A stretch of DNA of 12,108 bases from an uncultured Collinsella sp. (lineage in GTDB: Bacteria; Actinomycetota; Coriobacteriia; Coriobacteriales; Coriobacteriaceae). A model generated the notes under the pieces. It was given only the letters and a program-made list of their open reading frames with translations. It did not search any database and was not told the DNA's origin. The position numbers and the translations under genes are program-made. Shown in pieces: positions 5,656 through 12,108 of this stretch. Numbering within the stretch: the first letter of the stretch is position 1; every line of letters begins with the position of its first letter. The stretch lies in assembly GCA_958348565.1 (NCBI GenBank), contig CATVZP010000057.1, forward strand, positions 1-12,108, read 5' to 3'.

Positions 5656-7116
5656 ATGAGCGAGAACGATTCCCAGCGTCCTCAGGATGCGGGCAACGCT
5701 GGCGAGACCCAGCAGCAGCCGCGTGTGCAGGTGGAGTCGACGCCTGCCGGCAGCAACATTCCCTACGTGCAAGCCTACGACACACAGACCGGCCAGCCGC
5801 TGGGCGGCCAGCAGGTTGTAAACAAGCACACGGTGGTCAAGACCAAGACCAAAAAGCTGCCGATCTTTATTACGGCGCTCGCCGGCTGTGCCTGCGGCGC
5901 CCTGCTGGTCATCGCGCTCATTATGAGTGGCACGCTCAACATTGGCGGCGGAAAGAATGCCGTGACGGCGGGTGCTTCGGGTTCGTCGACGCAAAAGATC
6001 ACCATCGATTCCGAGGACACCACGCTGGCCGAGGCCGTTTCAGCCAAGGCGTTGCCCTCTGTGGTTTCCATTACCGCCACTTCGAGCGGCAGCCAGAATG
6101 GCTCGCTTTCGCAGTCTGCCGACGAGTCGGACGGCTCGGGCAGCGTCGGTTCGGGCGTTGTGCTCGATACCGAGGGCCATATCCTCACCAACAACCATGT
6201 GGTCGATGGCTATGACCAGTACGTGGTTACCATGGACGACGGGACCACGTACGAGGCCGAGTTCGTGGGCAACGATGCCTCGAGCGACCTGGCCGTCATC
6301 AAGCTCAAGGATGCTGACGCCTCCAAGCTCACGCCGATCGAGATTGGTGATTCCTCCAAGCTCAACGTGGGCGAGTGGGTCATGGCGATCGGCTCGCCGT
6401 TCGGCAACGAGCAGTCTGTCTCCACGGGCATCGTGTCGGCGCTCTATCGCTCCACGGCCATGAGCTCTACCAGCGGCAACACCATCTACGCCAATATGAT
6501 CCAGACCGATGCCGCCATCAACCCGGGTAACTCCGGTGGCGCGCTCGTCAACGACAACGGCGAGCTCGTGGGTATTAACTCGCTTATCGAGAGCTACTCG
6601 GGCTCCAGCTCGGGCGTGGGCTTTGCCATTCCGGTCAACTATGCCAAGAATATTGCCGACCAGATCATCGACGGTAAGACGCCGGTGCATCCGTATCTGG
6701 GCGCCACGCTTTCGAGCGTCAATGCGCTTAACGCCCGCACCAACAAGCTGAGCACCGACAGCGGCGCGTATGTGGCGAGCGTCGTCGAGGACGGTCCTGC
6801 TGCCAAGGCCGGCATCCAGGAGGGTGACGTCATCACCAAGCTGGGTGACGACGAGATTACGAGCGCCGATGGCCTGATTATCGCGCTGCGCAGCCACGAG
6901 GTGGGCGAGAAGGTCGAGATTACGCTCGTGCGCGGCAAGGAAGAGAAAAAGGTCACCGTCGAGCTGGGCTCCGACGAGGAACTGCAGAACCAGCAGCAGG
7001 ACGATAGCGCGACCGACACCGGCAACGGCGGTATTACCGACGAGCAGCTGCGCCAGTATCTGGAGGAGCTGTTGGGCCAGCAGGGCCAGGGCCAAGGCTA
7101 CGGCCAGGGTTTCTAA
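5656..7116 (+). CDS. HtrA/DegP-type membrane-anchored serine protease with PDZ domain
   Basis: Predicted surface quality-control protease of 486 aa. A hydrophilic Gln-rich cytoplasmic N-terminus (1-67) precedes one membrane segment (~69-90, L-P-I-F-I-T-A-L-A-G). A Ser/Gly-rich linker leads into the trypsin-like domain (~110-330). The catalytic triad is complete: H181 in T-N-N-H-V-V, D211 in S-S-D-L-A-V-I-K-L and S293 in N-P-G-N-S-G-G-A-L. One PDZ domain follows (~346-440: P-Y-L-G, then G-P-A-A-K-A-G-I-Q-E-G-D-V-I). The C-terminal tail is Gln/Gly/Asp-rich and ends in G-Q-G repeats. In the family it degrades misfolded secreted proteins during stress. ATG 5656 has AAGGA eight bases upstream; an in-frame TTG at 5617 lies in the hairpin and is rejected. 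It is followed by a strong terminator, so it is probably a single-gene unit. I do not assign degP or degQ because one-PDZ actinobacterial HtrAs form their own group. Confidence 0.93.
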   Translation: MSENDSQRPQDAGNAGETQQQPRVQVESTPAGSNIPYVQAYDTQTGQPLGGQQVVNKHTVVKTKTKKLPIFITALAGCACGALLVIALIMSGTLNIGGGKNAVTAGASGSSTQKITIDSEDTTLAEAVSAKALPSVVSITATSSGSQNGSLSQSADESDGSGSVGSGVVLDTEGHILTNNHVVDGYDQYVVTMDDGTTYEAEFVGNDASSDLAVIKLKDADASKLTPIEIGDSSKLNVGEWVMAIGSPFGNEQSVSTGIVSALYRSTAMSSTSGNTIYANMIQTDAAINPGNSGGALVNDNGELVGINSLIESYSGSSSGVGFAIPVNYAKNIADQIIDGKTPVHPYLGATLSSVNALNARTNKLSTDSGAYVASVVEDGPAAKAGIQEGDVITKLGDDEITSADGLIIALRSHEVGEKVEITLVRGKEEKKVTVELGSDEELQNQQQDDSATDTGNGGITDEQLRQYLEELLGQQGQGQGYGQGF

Positions 7117-7142
7117 CGGGCCGTATTGCACATATCGAAGCC

Positions 7143-7181
7143 AGAGGGGCTGTCCCATCAACGTGGGGCAGCCCCTCTTTT
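7143..7181 (+). terminator. Strong intrinsic terminator after the HtrA gene
   Basis: AGAGGGGCTGTCCC (7143-7156) pairs with GGGGCAGCCCCTCT (7165-7178) over 14 positions with one T-G wobble. The loop is 8 nt and a TTTT tract (7178-7181) follows. It lies 26 nt after the stop codon. It isolates the protease gene from ligA. Confidence 0.85.
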
Positions 7182-7186
7182 CTCAT

Positions 7187-7217
7187 TGATCCGTTGGGGA
7201 CGGAGGAAAACGGATCA
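7187..7217. repeat. 9-bp inverted repeat around a GGGGACGGAGG core
   Basis: TGATCCGTT (7187-7195) and AACGGATCA (7209-7217) are perfect reverse complements. The 13-base spacer is GGGGACGGAGGAA. It resembles the loop core GGGGACAGG of the hairpin at 5452-5488. I infer a REP-like palindromic element, possibly mobilised by a RAYT-type (Y1/TnpA-REP) transposase elsewhere in the genome. It could also simply be a second hairpin of the terminator region. Confidence 0.55.
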
Positions 7218-7240
7218 TTTAAAGCTGATAAGAGCATGGT

Positions 7241-7256
7241 TTGATCGTGCGATCAA
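7241..7256. promoter_or_regulatory. Dyad TTGATCG-TG-CGATCAA upstream of ligA
   Basis: A perfect 7+2+7 dyad (7241-7247 and 7250-7256) stands 108 nt before the ligA start. It has the look of an operator for a dimeric regulator. Two small hairpins follow, TCGG-CTG-CCGA (7267-7277) and GCGGT-TTGAG-ACCGC (7284-7298). No known binding motif is recognised. Confidence 0.4.
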
Positions 7257-7300
7257 CCCTGGTCCGTCGGCTGCCGATTCAGTGCGGTTTGAGACCGCTA

Positions 7301-7329
7301 TTCGGCCCCGTTGCGACCGGTGGTACTCT
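7301..7329 (+). promoter_or_regulatory. Possible extended -10 promoter of ligA
   Basis: TGGTACTCT (7321-7329) fits an extended -10 (TGnTAnnnT). The hexamer 17 bp upstream, TTCGGC (7301-7306), is a poor -35. The implied start near 7336 would give a leader of about 30 nt with the RBS in it. Weak evidence, chosen by eye. Confidence 0.25.
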
Positions 7330-7364
7330 TGTATCCGTTTGAAATCGAGCGAAGGAGTGCCGCT

Positions 7365-9593
7365 ATGGAGCAATCGAGCCTGTTTGGTGACGGCGTGGAC
7401 ATCGATACCGAAACGCCAGCGAGCACGGATACCGCTGCACCGGCCGATGCCCGTGCCCAAGCCGCCGCGCGCGCGGCCGAGCTGCGCCACGAGCTCGATT
7501 ACCACGCCTATCGCTACTACATGCTCGATGCGCCCGAAATCACGGACGCGGCCTTCGACAAAATGCTCGTTGAGCTGCAGGAAATCGAGGCGGCCTATCC
7601 CGACCTGGTGACGCCCGACAGCTATACCCGGCGCGTGGGCGGCTACGTGAGCGAGCAGTTTACGCCGGTCACGCACATGGCCCGCATGTATTCCATGGAC
7701 GATGCCATGGATCTGGACGAGCTCGACGCGTGGCTCCAGCGCACCGAGGATGCGCTCGGTGCCGGTAGCGTCACCTATACCTGCGAGCTTAAGATCGACG
7801 GTCTGGGCGTGGCGCTTACCTACCAAAACGGCACTTTCGTGCGCGCGGCAACGCGCGGCGACGGCGCCACGGGCGAGGACGTGTCGCTCAACGTTCGTAC
7901 CATCAAGGATGTGCCCATGCACCTGTCCGAGTCTGCGCTCGCCCACATGGGTGCCGACCGCGAGCGCACCATCGAGGTGCGCGGTGAGGTCTATATGCCC
8001 AAGGGCAGCTTTGTACGTCTGAATGAAGAGGCCGATGCCGAGGGCCGCGACCCCTTCGCCAACCCGCGCAACGCCGCTGCTGGCAGCCTGCGTCAGAAGG
8101 ATCCTAAGGTTACGGCGCGCCGCGACCTGGCCACCTTTATCTATGCCATCGCCGATACCGATCCGCTGCACGTCCACAGCCAGCGCGAGTTCCTCGATTG
8201 GCTGCGCAGTGCCGGTTTTAGCGTCAACCCCAACGTGGCACGCTGCGCCACGCCGGCCGAGGTCCACGAGTTCTGCGCCCAGGCCCTCGAGCATCGCGGT
8301 GACTTGGACTATGACATCGACGGCGTGGTCGTAAAGGTCGACAGCTTCCAGCAGCAGCTCGACCTGGGCTTTACTGCCCGCGCGCCACGCTGGGCCATCG
8401 CCTTTAAGTTCCCGCCCGAGGAAAAGCAGACCGTCCTGCGCGAAATTCGCATCCAGGTGGGCCGCACCGGCGTGCTCACACCGGTCGCCGAGTTCGACCC
8501 GGTGACGGTTGCCGGCTCCACTATCGCGCGCGCCACGCTGCACAACATCGACGAGATTCGTCGCAAAAACGTGCGCGAGGGCGACACCATCATCGTGCAC
8601 AAGGCAGGCGATGTAATCCCCGAGGTCGTGGGCCCGGTGCTCGATAAGCGTCCGGCCGATTCGGTCGACTGGCAGATGCCCGAGGTCTGCCCCGTGTGCG
8701 GCAGCCCCGTGGTCCACGAGGATGGCGAGGTTGCCTACCGCTGTGTGTCCATCGACTGCCCCGCACAGCTCAAGGAGCGCTTGCTCCACTGGGTGAGCCG
8801 CGGCTGCATGGACGTCGACGGCCTGGGCGACGAGATCGTCGACAAGATGATCGCCGCCGGTCTGATCCACGATGTCGCGGACTTCTACCAGCTCACGGTT
8901 GATGACATCGCCGGACTGGACACGGGGCGCACCTATGCCAGCTCCAACAGCAAAAAGGGCGTCAAGAAGGGTGACCCCATTCCGGTAGGCCTCAAGACGG
9001 CCGAGAAAATCATCGCCGAGCTCAACAAGTCCAAGAGCCAGCCGCTCGGTCGCGTGCTGTTTGCCCTGGGCATCCGCCACGTGGGCAAGAGCGTGGGCGA
9101 GGTCATCGCCGAGCGATTCCTGTCGATTGACAAGCTCGTCTTGGCGAGTGAAGAGGACATCGCCGAGTGCGAGGGCATCGGTCCCAAGATTGCGGCGAGC
9201 GTCAAGCAGTTCCTGGCCGTGCCCGAGAACCTTGCCGTGCTGGAGCGCCTGCGCCAGGCGGGCCTGTCGCTCGAGGTCGATTTGAGCGCCGCGCACGCGC
9301 AAGCCGCAGCCGACGCTGGCGTGGCGGGCGAGCTCGCCGACGCACAGCCGCTTGCGGGTCTGACCTTCGTGCTGACCGGTACGCTCGTCAACCGCACGCG
9401 CGATGAGGCGGGCGCGGCGCTCAAGGTGCTCGGCGCCAAGGTTTCGGGCAGTGTGTCGAAGAAGACGAGCTATCTGGTCGCCGGCCCCAAGGCAGGCTCC
9501 AAGCTCACTAAGGCCGAGCAGCTGGGTGTGCCCGTGTTGGATGAGGACGCGCTCGAGCAGATCCTGGCGACTGGTCAGGTGCCCCAGGCTTAG
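7365..9593 (+). CDS. ligA: NAD-dependent DNA ligase LigA
   Basis: Seals nicks in duplex DNA during replication and repair, using NAD+ to adenylate its active-site lysine. At 742 aa it is longer than the usual ~670. Domains in order: an extra Ala-rich N-terminus (1-~38); domain Ia with Y-H-A-Y-R-Y-Y-M-L-D-A-P-E-I; adenylation domain with K143 in C-E-L-K-I-D-G; the N-A-A-A-G-S-L-R-Q motif; OB fold; a four-Cys zinc finger (C442, C445, C460, C465); helix-hairpin-helix repeats; and a BRCT domain (662-742). Two features add length: the N-terminal extension and a Lys/Ser-rich insertion at ~520-541 in the HhH region. Start at ATG 7365 with GAAGGAG (7351-7357) seven bases upstream; the earlier in-frame start at 7311 lies in the promoter region. 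A terminator shared with the converging merR-type gene follows. Confidence 0.97.
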   Translation: MEQSSLFGDGVDIDTETPASTDTAAPADARAQAAARAAELRHELDYHAYRYYMLDAPEITDAAFDKMLVELQEIEAAYPDLVTPDSYTRRVGGYVSEQFTPVTHMARMYSMDDAMDLDELDAWLQRTEDALGAGSVTYTCELKIDGLGVALTYQNGTFVRAATRGDGATGEDVSLNVRTIKDVPMHLSESALAHMGADRERTIEVRGEVYMPKGSFVRLNEEADAEGRDPFANPRNAAAGSLRQKDPKVTARRDLATFIYAIADTDPLHVHSQREFLDWLRSAGFSVNPNVARCATPAEVHEFCAQALEHRGDLDYDIDGVVVKVDSFQQQLDLGFTARAPRWAIAFKFPPEEKQTVLREIRIQVGRTGVLTPVAEFDPVTVAGSTIARATLHNIDEIRRKNVREGDTIIVHKAGDVIPEVVGPVLDKRPADSVDWQMPEVCPVCGSPVVHEDGEVAYRCVSIDCPAQLKERLLHWVSRGCMDVDGLGDEIVDKMIAAGLIHDVADFYQLTVDDIAGLDTGRTYASSNSKKGVKKGDPIPVGLKTAEKIIAELNKSKSQPLGRVLFALGIRHVGKSVGEVIAERFLSIDKLVLASEEDIAECEGIGPKIAASVKQFLAVPENLAVLERLRQAGLSLEVDLSAAHAQAAADAGVAGELADAQPLAGLTFVLTGTLVNRTRDEAGAALKVLGAKVSGSVSKKTSYLVAGPKAGSKLTKAEQLGVPVLDEDALEQILATGQVPQA

Positions 9594-9617
9594 CGCATTG
9601 ATAGCCTAATTGAAGAA

Positions 9618-9654
9618 CCGCCCGGGAAGCATGATTGAACTGCCTTCCGGGTGG
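9618..9654. terminator. Bidirectional terminator between ligA and the MerR-type gene
   Basis: CCGCCCGGGAAG (9618-9629) pairs with CCTTCCGGGTGG (9643-9654), with one G-T wobble and one bulged base. On the + strand ATCTTATTT follows, and on the - strand TTCTTCAATT follows. It lies 24 nt after the ligA stop and three bases after the end of the MerR-type gene, so it can serve both converging units. Confidence 0.7.
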
Positions 9655-9657
9655 ATC

Positions 9658-10506
9658 TTATTTGGACGGGGCAACGGGTACTGTGATCTGCGTCACATAG
9701 GTCGCGGGATCGTCGCTGATGATGTCGTCGATCAGGGCAATCTCGCGCGATGGACCGGCGGGCGTCAGGTTATGTTCGCGCATATAGCCGAGCAGCTGCT
9801 CATAGCGCGGGCCCGCTTGCCCGTGCGTGCCGCGGAAGCTTATGGTCAGGCAGCGCGCGGCGGGTCGTGTCTCGACGTCGCCCAAGTACTCATCGGTGTC
9901 ATCGAGCAGCAGAAAGACCTCGTCGTAGCCGTTAAAGTCGCCGGCTGCGAGACGCTTGGCGCTGATCCCAACGCCCAAGTTGCCCAGAAAGACAAAGGTC
10001 TCGTGCTGACCCTTCTGCAGTTGACGAATCTGCCACTCCAGCGCATAGGCGTCGGTAGGGTTGACGCGTTCGCGCAACACGGCGCAGCGAAGCTCGGGCG
10101 CATCGATTGTGCAAATGGTATCGAGCTCGGTGTTCAAGGCATCGTGCAGCAGCGCAAGTCGGTTATCGATCTTGCGCGACACGCGCTCCAGCTCGCGGCG
10201 CTTGCGCTCGATGAGCTCCTGCTGCTGAGCCAGCTGTCGCTGCATGAGGTCCACATCGCGCGTGGTCACAAACTCGCGGATTTGTGCGAGCGGCAAGTCG
10301 AGAACGCGCAGGTGGCTGATGGTGTTGAGGGTGGAGAGCTGCCGAGATCCGTAGTAGCGGTATCCACTCGTCGAATCGATGTGCGCCGGGTCCAGCAATC
10401 CCATCTGCTCGTAATGGCGCAACGTGCCCACACTCAGGTTGAACAAGCGCGCCACCTCGCCAATGCGGAGCAGGCCCTCGGTATGTTCAGTTGGCGAGTC
10501 GGTCAT
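9658..10506 (-). CDS. MerR family regulator, BltR/BmrR type, with GyrI-like effector domain
   Basis: Predicted drug-sensing activator of 282 aa. The N-terminal MerR helix-turn-helix (residues ~13-80) reads L-L-R-I-G-E-V-A-R-L-F-N-L-S-V-G-T-L-R-H-Y-E, then G-L-L-D-P and S-G-Y-R-Y-Y. A long dimerisation coiled coil (~82-130, rich in Q, E, R and K) follows, and the C-terminal ~150 residues look like a GyrI/BmrR effector-binding domain. These proteins untwist promoters with 19-bp spacers when a lipophilic cation or drug is bound. The MATE gene lies 56 nt upstream on the same strand and its promoter carries a centred dyad in a 19-bp spacer, so this protein very likely activates it. The start codon has AAAGGAG eight bases upstream. 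The substrate is unknown. Confidence 0.9.
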   Translation of the reverse strand: MTDSPTEHTEGLLRIGEVARLFNLSVGTLRHYEQMGLLDPAHIDSTSGYRYYGSRQLSTLNTISHLRVLDLPLAQIREFVTTRDVDLMQRQLAQQQELIERKRRELERVSRKIDNRLALLHDALNTELDTICTIDAPELRCAVLRERVNPTDAYALEWQIRQLQKGQHETFVFLGNLGVGISAKRLAAGDFNGYDEVFLLLDDTDEYLGDVETRPAARCLTISFRGTHGQAGPRYEQLLGYMREHNLTPAGPSREIALIDDIISDDPATYVTQITVPVAPSK

Positions 10507-10524
10507 GGGACCGCTCCTTTCGGT

Positions 10525-10553
10525 AAAAAGCAGGGGAGAAGTGCCAGGCCTGC
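10525..10553 (-). terminator. Possible attenuating terminator between MATE and MerR-type genes
   Basis: On the - strand GCAGG (10553-10549) can pair with CCTGC (10534-10530), followed by TTTTT (10529-10525). The stem is only 5 bp with a 14-nt loop, so it would reduce rather than stop read-through into the regulator gene. That would give less regulator than transporter from the shared transcript. Confidence 0.35.
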
Positions 10554-10562
10554 GTTGCCCCG

Positions 10563-11909
10563 CTACGCCATCAGTTTGTCAAAAGCTCCGCGGCGGTTGA
10601 GCGCGGTAAACGCGACAACACAGATGGCTGCCGACAAAATCGATCCGCACGGCGAGGCGATGCCCATGGGAAACAACGTATCGGAATAGGCGTTCGACAG
10701 CAGCCACGCGCCCGGCACGCGAATGAGCGCTACGGCCAGCACGTTGTGCGCAAAGCCGATGTAGCTCTTGCCGTATGCAGCGAAAAAGCCGCTAAAGCAA
10801 ATGTGGATGCCGGCAAAGATTGCGTCGAAAATGTAGCTGTGCATATAGCCGGTACCGGCCGCGACCACCGCGGGGTCCTTGGCAAAAAAGCCGATAAACG
10901 CCGGTGCTACCAGCCACATCAGCACCGTGATCAGGCAGCCGTACACTACCGAGATGGTCATGGCGTCCTTGAGCACCTGACGTGCGCGGTCGCCCTTGCC
11001 CGCGCCGGCGTTTTGCGCCGTGAGCGCGCTGACGGTGGCGCCCATGGAACTCGGCACAATGAACAAAAAGCTGATCATCTTCTCGACCAGGCCCACGGCG
11101 GCGGCGTCGACGAGCCCTCGATGGTTGGCGATGACGGTGATAAACATAAGCGCCACCTGGATGCAGCCGTCCTGCACGGCCACGGGCACGCCGATCTTAA
11201 GAATGCTGCCGAGCACCTCGGCCTGGGGGCGCAGGTCGCTGCGCTTAACGTGGATGTTCGTACGGCGGCTCTTAAGCCACACGAGTGCGAGCGCAACGCT
11301 GGCCGTCTGGGCGGTTACCGTGCCGAGCGCCGCACCCACGGGGCCGAGCCCCATATGCCCGATAAACAGAAAATCGAGCGCGATGTTGATGATGCACGCC
11401 ACGCCAATCACGTACATGGGCGAGCGCGAATCGCCCAGGCCGCGAAAGATGGCTGAAAGAATGTTGTATGCGGCGATAAACGGAATGCCGACAAAGCAGA
11501 TACGCAGGTAGGCGGCGGTGCCTTCGACCGCCTCGGGCGGCGTGCCAATGAGCGCCACAACCTGCGGGCATAGTGCAAACAAGATGACGGCCAGTACCAT
11601 CGAGACGCCCATAAACAGCGTAATGGTGTTGCCGATGGCGGTCTCGGCGCGGTCAAACCGGCGCGAGCCCACGGCGTGGCCGACGATGACCGTCGTTCCC
11701 ATGGCCAGGCCCACGAGCGTCACGGTAATGATGTAGAGCGTCTGCGCGCCATTGCCCACGGCGGTGATGCCGGCGGCGCCGCTAAACTGCCCCATCATGT
11801 ACAGGTCGGCCATGCCGTAGAGCATCTGCAAAAAGTACGAGAGCATATAAGGCAGGGCAAAGACCGCGATGGTCTTGAGGACATTGCCGCGTGTGAGGTC
11901 GTGTTCCAT
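10563..11909 (-). CDS. MATE family multidrug/sodium antiporter
   Basis: Inner-membrane exporter of 448 aa, the usual size of MATE proteins, with about 12 hydrophobic segments spread over two similar halves. It begins with L-T-R-G-N-V-L-K-T-I-A-V-F-A-L-P-Y-M-L-S-Y, a typical N-terminus for the DinF/MepA-like branch. Further typical stretches are Y-G-M-A-D-L-Y-M-M-G and F-R-G-L-G-D-S-R-S-P-M. The family expels cationic drugs or metabolites in exchange for Na+ or H+. It is first in a two-gene unit with the MerR-type regulator. The start is ATG at 11909-11907; no good Shine-Dalgarno sequence is visible (AGAAAG at best). The promoter is described separately. Its substrate cannot be predicted. Confidence 0.93.
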   Translation of the reverse strand: MEHDLTRGNVLKTIAVFALPYMLSYFLQMLYGMADLYMMGQFSGAAGITAVGNGAQTLYIITVTLVGLAMGTTVIVGHAVGSRRFDRAETAIGNTITLFMGVSMVLAVILFALCPQVVALIGTPPEAVEGTAAYLRICFVGIPFIAAYNILSAIFRGLGDSRSPMYVIGVACIINIALDFLFIGHMGLGPVGAALGTVTAQTASVALALVWLKSRRTNIHVKRSDLRPQAEVLGSILKIGVPVAVQDGCIQVALMFITVIANHRGLVDAAAVGLVEKMISFLFIVPSSMGATVSALTAQNAGAGKGDRARQVLKDAMTISVVYGCLITVLMWLVAPAFIGFFAKDPAVVAAGTGYMHSYIFDAIFAGIHICFSGFFAAYGKSYIGFAHNVLAVALIRVPGAWLLSNAYSDTLFPMGIASPCGSILSAAICVVAFTALNRRGAFDKLMA

Positions 11910-11951
11910 GGGTGGGGTACTTTCTGGATTGGTTCATTTAGCTACCAGTGT

Positions 11952-11982
11952 AGTGAAAACCCTACAACGATTGTAGAGTCAA
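11952..11982 (-). promoter_or_regulatory. MerR-type promoter of the MATE gene with centred dyad
   Basis: Read on the - strand: -35 TTGACT (11982-11977), a 19-bp spacer, and -10-like TTCACT (11957-11952). The spacer holds the perfect dyad CTACAA-TCG-TTGTAG (11976-11962), which extends to a 9-bp imperfect arm (8 of 9 match) on each side. A long spacer with the dyad between the two boxes is the hallmark of MerR-family activation. The ATG is about 43 nt downstream of the -10. The weak -10 (3 of 6) fits dependence on an activator. Confidence 0.7.
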
Positions 11983-12108
11983 GGTTTGTGTTGACGACGG
12001 GGTGAAAAAAAATAGTCACGCTCCAAGCACGATGCTTTGGCCCTCTGTGCCCCTCACCTCGCCTCAAACCATCACAACATTCAACGTTTTTTACCAAAAT
12101 CGGGAAAA
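11983..12108. other. Intergenic end of the window, no gene recognised
   Basis: No coding frame or RNA gene is seen. On the - strand an imperfect hairpin, CCAAAGCA with TGCTTGG (around 12025-12042), is followed after about 11 bases by eight T (12012-12005). It might be a remnant terminator for a gene beyond the window edge, but the distance from stem to T-run is too long for a standard one. The last bases are AT-rich and could belong to the promoter region of the next gene. Confidence 0.4.

Noticed and set aside
6040..7161. 373-aa open frame on the - strand opposite the HtrA gene
   Set aside because: Antisense shadow; the + strand frame has an intact catalytic triad and PDZ domain.
7215..9302. 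695-aa open frame on the - strand opposite ligA
   Set aside because: It is the antisense shadow of a clearly conserved ligase gene in high-GC DNA, has no RBS and a composition rich in H, A, G, V, L and D without recognisable domains.
9610..10689. 359-aa open frame on the + strand across the MerR-type gene
   Set aside because: It runs antisense through the MerR-type gene into the end of the MATE gene and begins inside the terminator hairpin.
12005..12042. Terminator on the - strand with T8 tract
   Set aside because: The hairpin is imperfect and separated from the T-run by about 11 bases, so I did not call it a terminator; noted only in the end-of-window entry.

Overview
The window looks like chromosomal DNA of a GC-rich gut actinobacterium of the class Coriobacteriia. 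Collinsella is my best guess, from the overall look of the proteins and intergenic sequences; no ribosomal marker is present to prove it. Supporting points are an actinobacterial GlnR-type regulator next to a GlnA2-like glutamine synthetase homologue, a GlnR-box-like sequence in front of the latter, a membrane-anchored HtrA protease of actinobacterial layout, and an NAD-dependent DNA ligase. I recognise nine protein genes well enough to name a family. No rRNA, tRNA, CRISPR array or transposase gene was seen.

Layout. Bases 1-527 hold no credible gene. They contain a 10-bp AT-rich tandem repeat, a compact element of about 160 bp with ~30-bp terminal inverted repeats, and a separate hairpin. Next come two transcription factors on the + strand: a GntR/FadR-type regulator (528-1220) and a LacI-type regulator (1345-2367), with no metabolic target genes beside them. 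Then follows a compact toxin-antitoxin operon (2410-3262). It encodes a ribbon-helix-helix (DinJ/RelB-like) domain fused to an MNT nucleotidyltransferase, overlapping a HEPN (DUF86) ribonuclease. A palindromic operator and strong RBS stand in front.

Bases 3263-5447 form a nitrogen-related pair: a type I glutamine synthetase homologue whose alignment lacks several normally invariant metal- and ammonium-site residues, then an orphan GlnR-like winged-helix regulator. A GlnR-box-like site lies upstream of the synthetase. An HtrA-type serine protease (5656-7116) and DNA ligase LigA (7365-9593) follow, separated by a strong terminator and palindromic sequences. On the - strand, a MATE efflux transporter (11909-10563) is followed by a MerR/BltR-type regulator (10506-9658). 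The MATE promoter has a 19-bp spacer with a dyad centred in it, the signature of MerR-type activation.

Most interesting points: (1) the DinJ-MNT fusion antitoxin with its HEPN partner, which would combine DNA-binding autoregulation and toxin AMPylation in one protein; (2) the glutamine synthetase homologue with Ala, Gly, Phe and Ala in place of key active-site residues, next to a GlnR-type regulator; (3) the 160-bp inverted-repeat element; (4) intergenic palindromes sharing a GGGGAC-type loop core.
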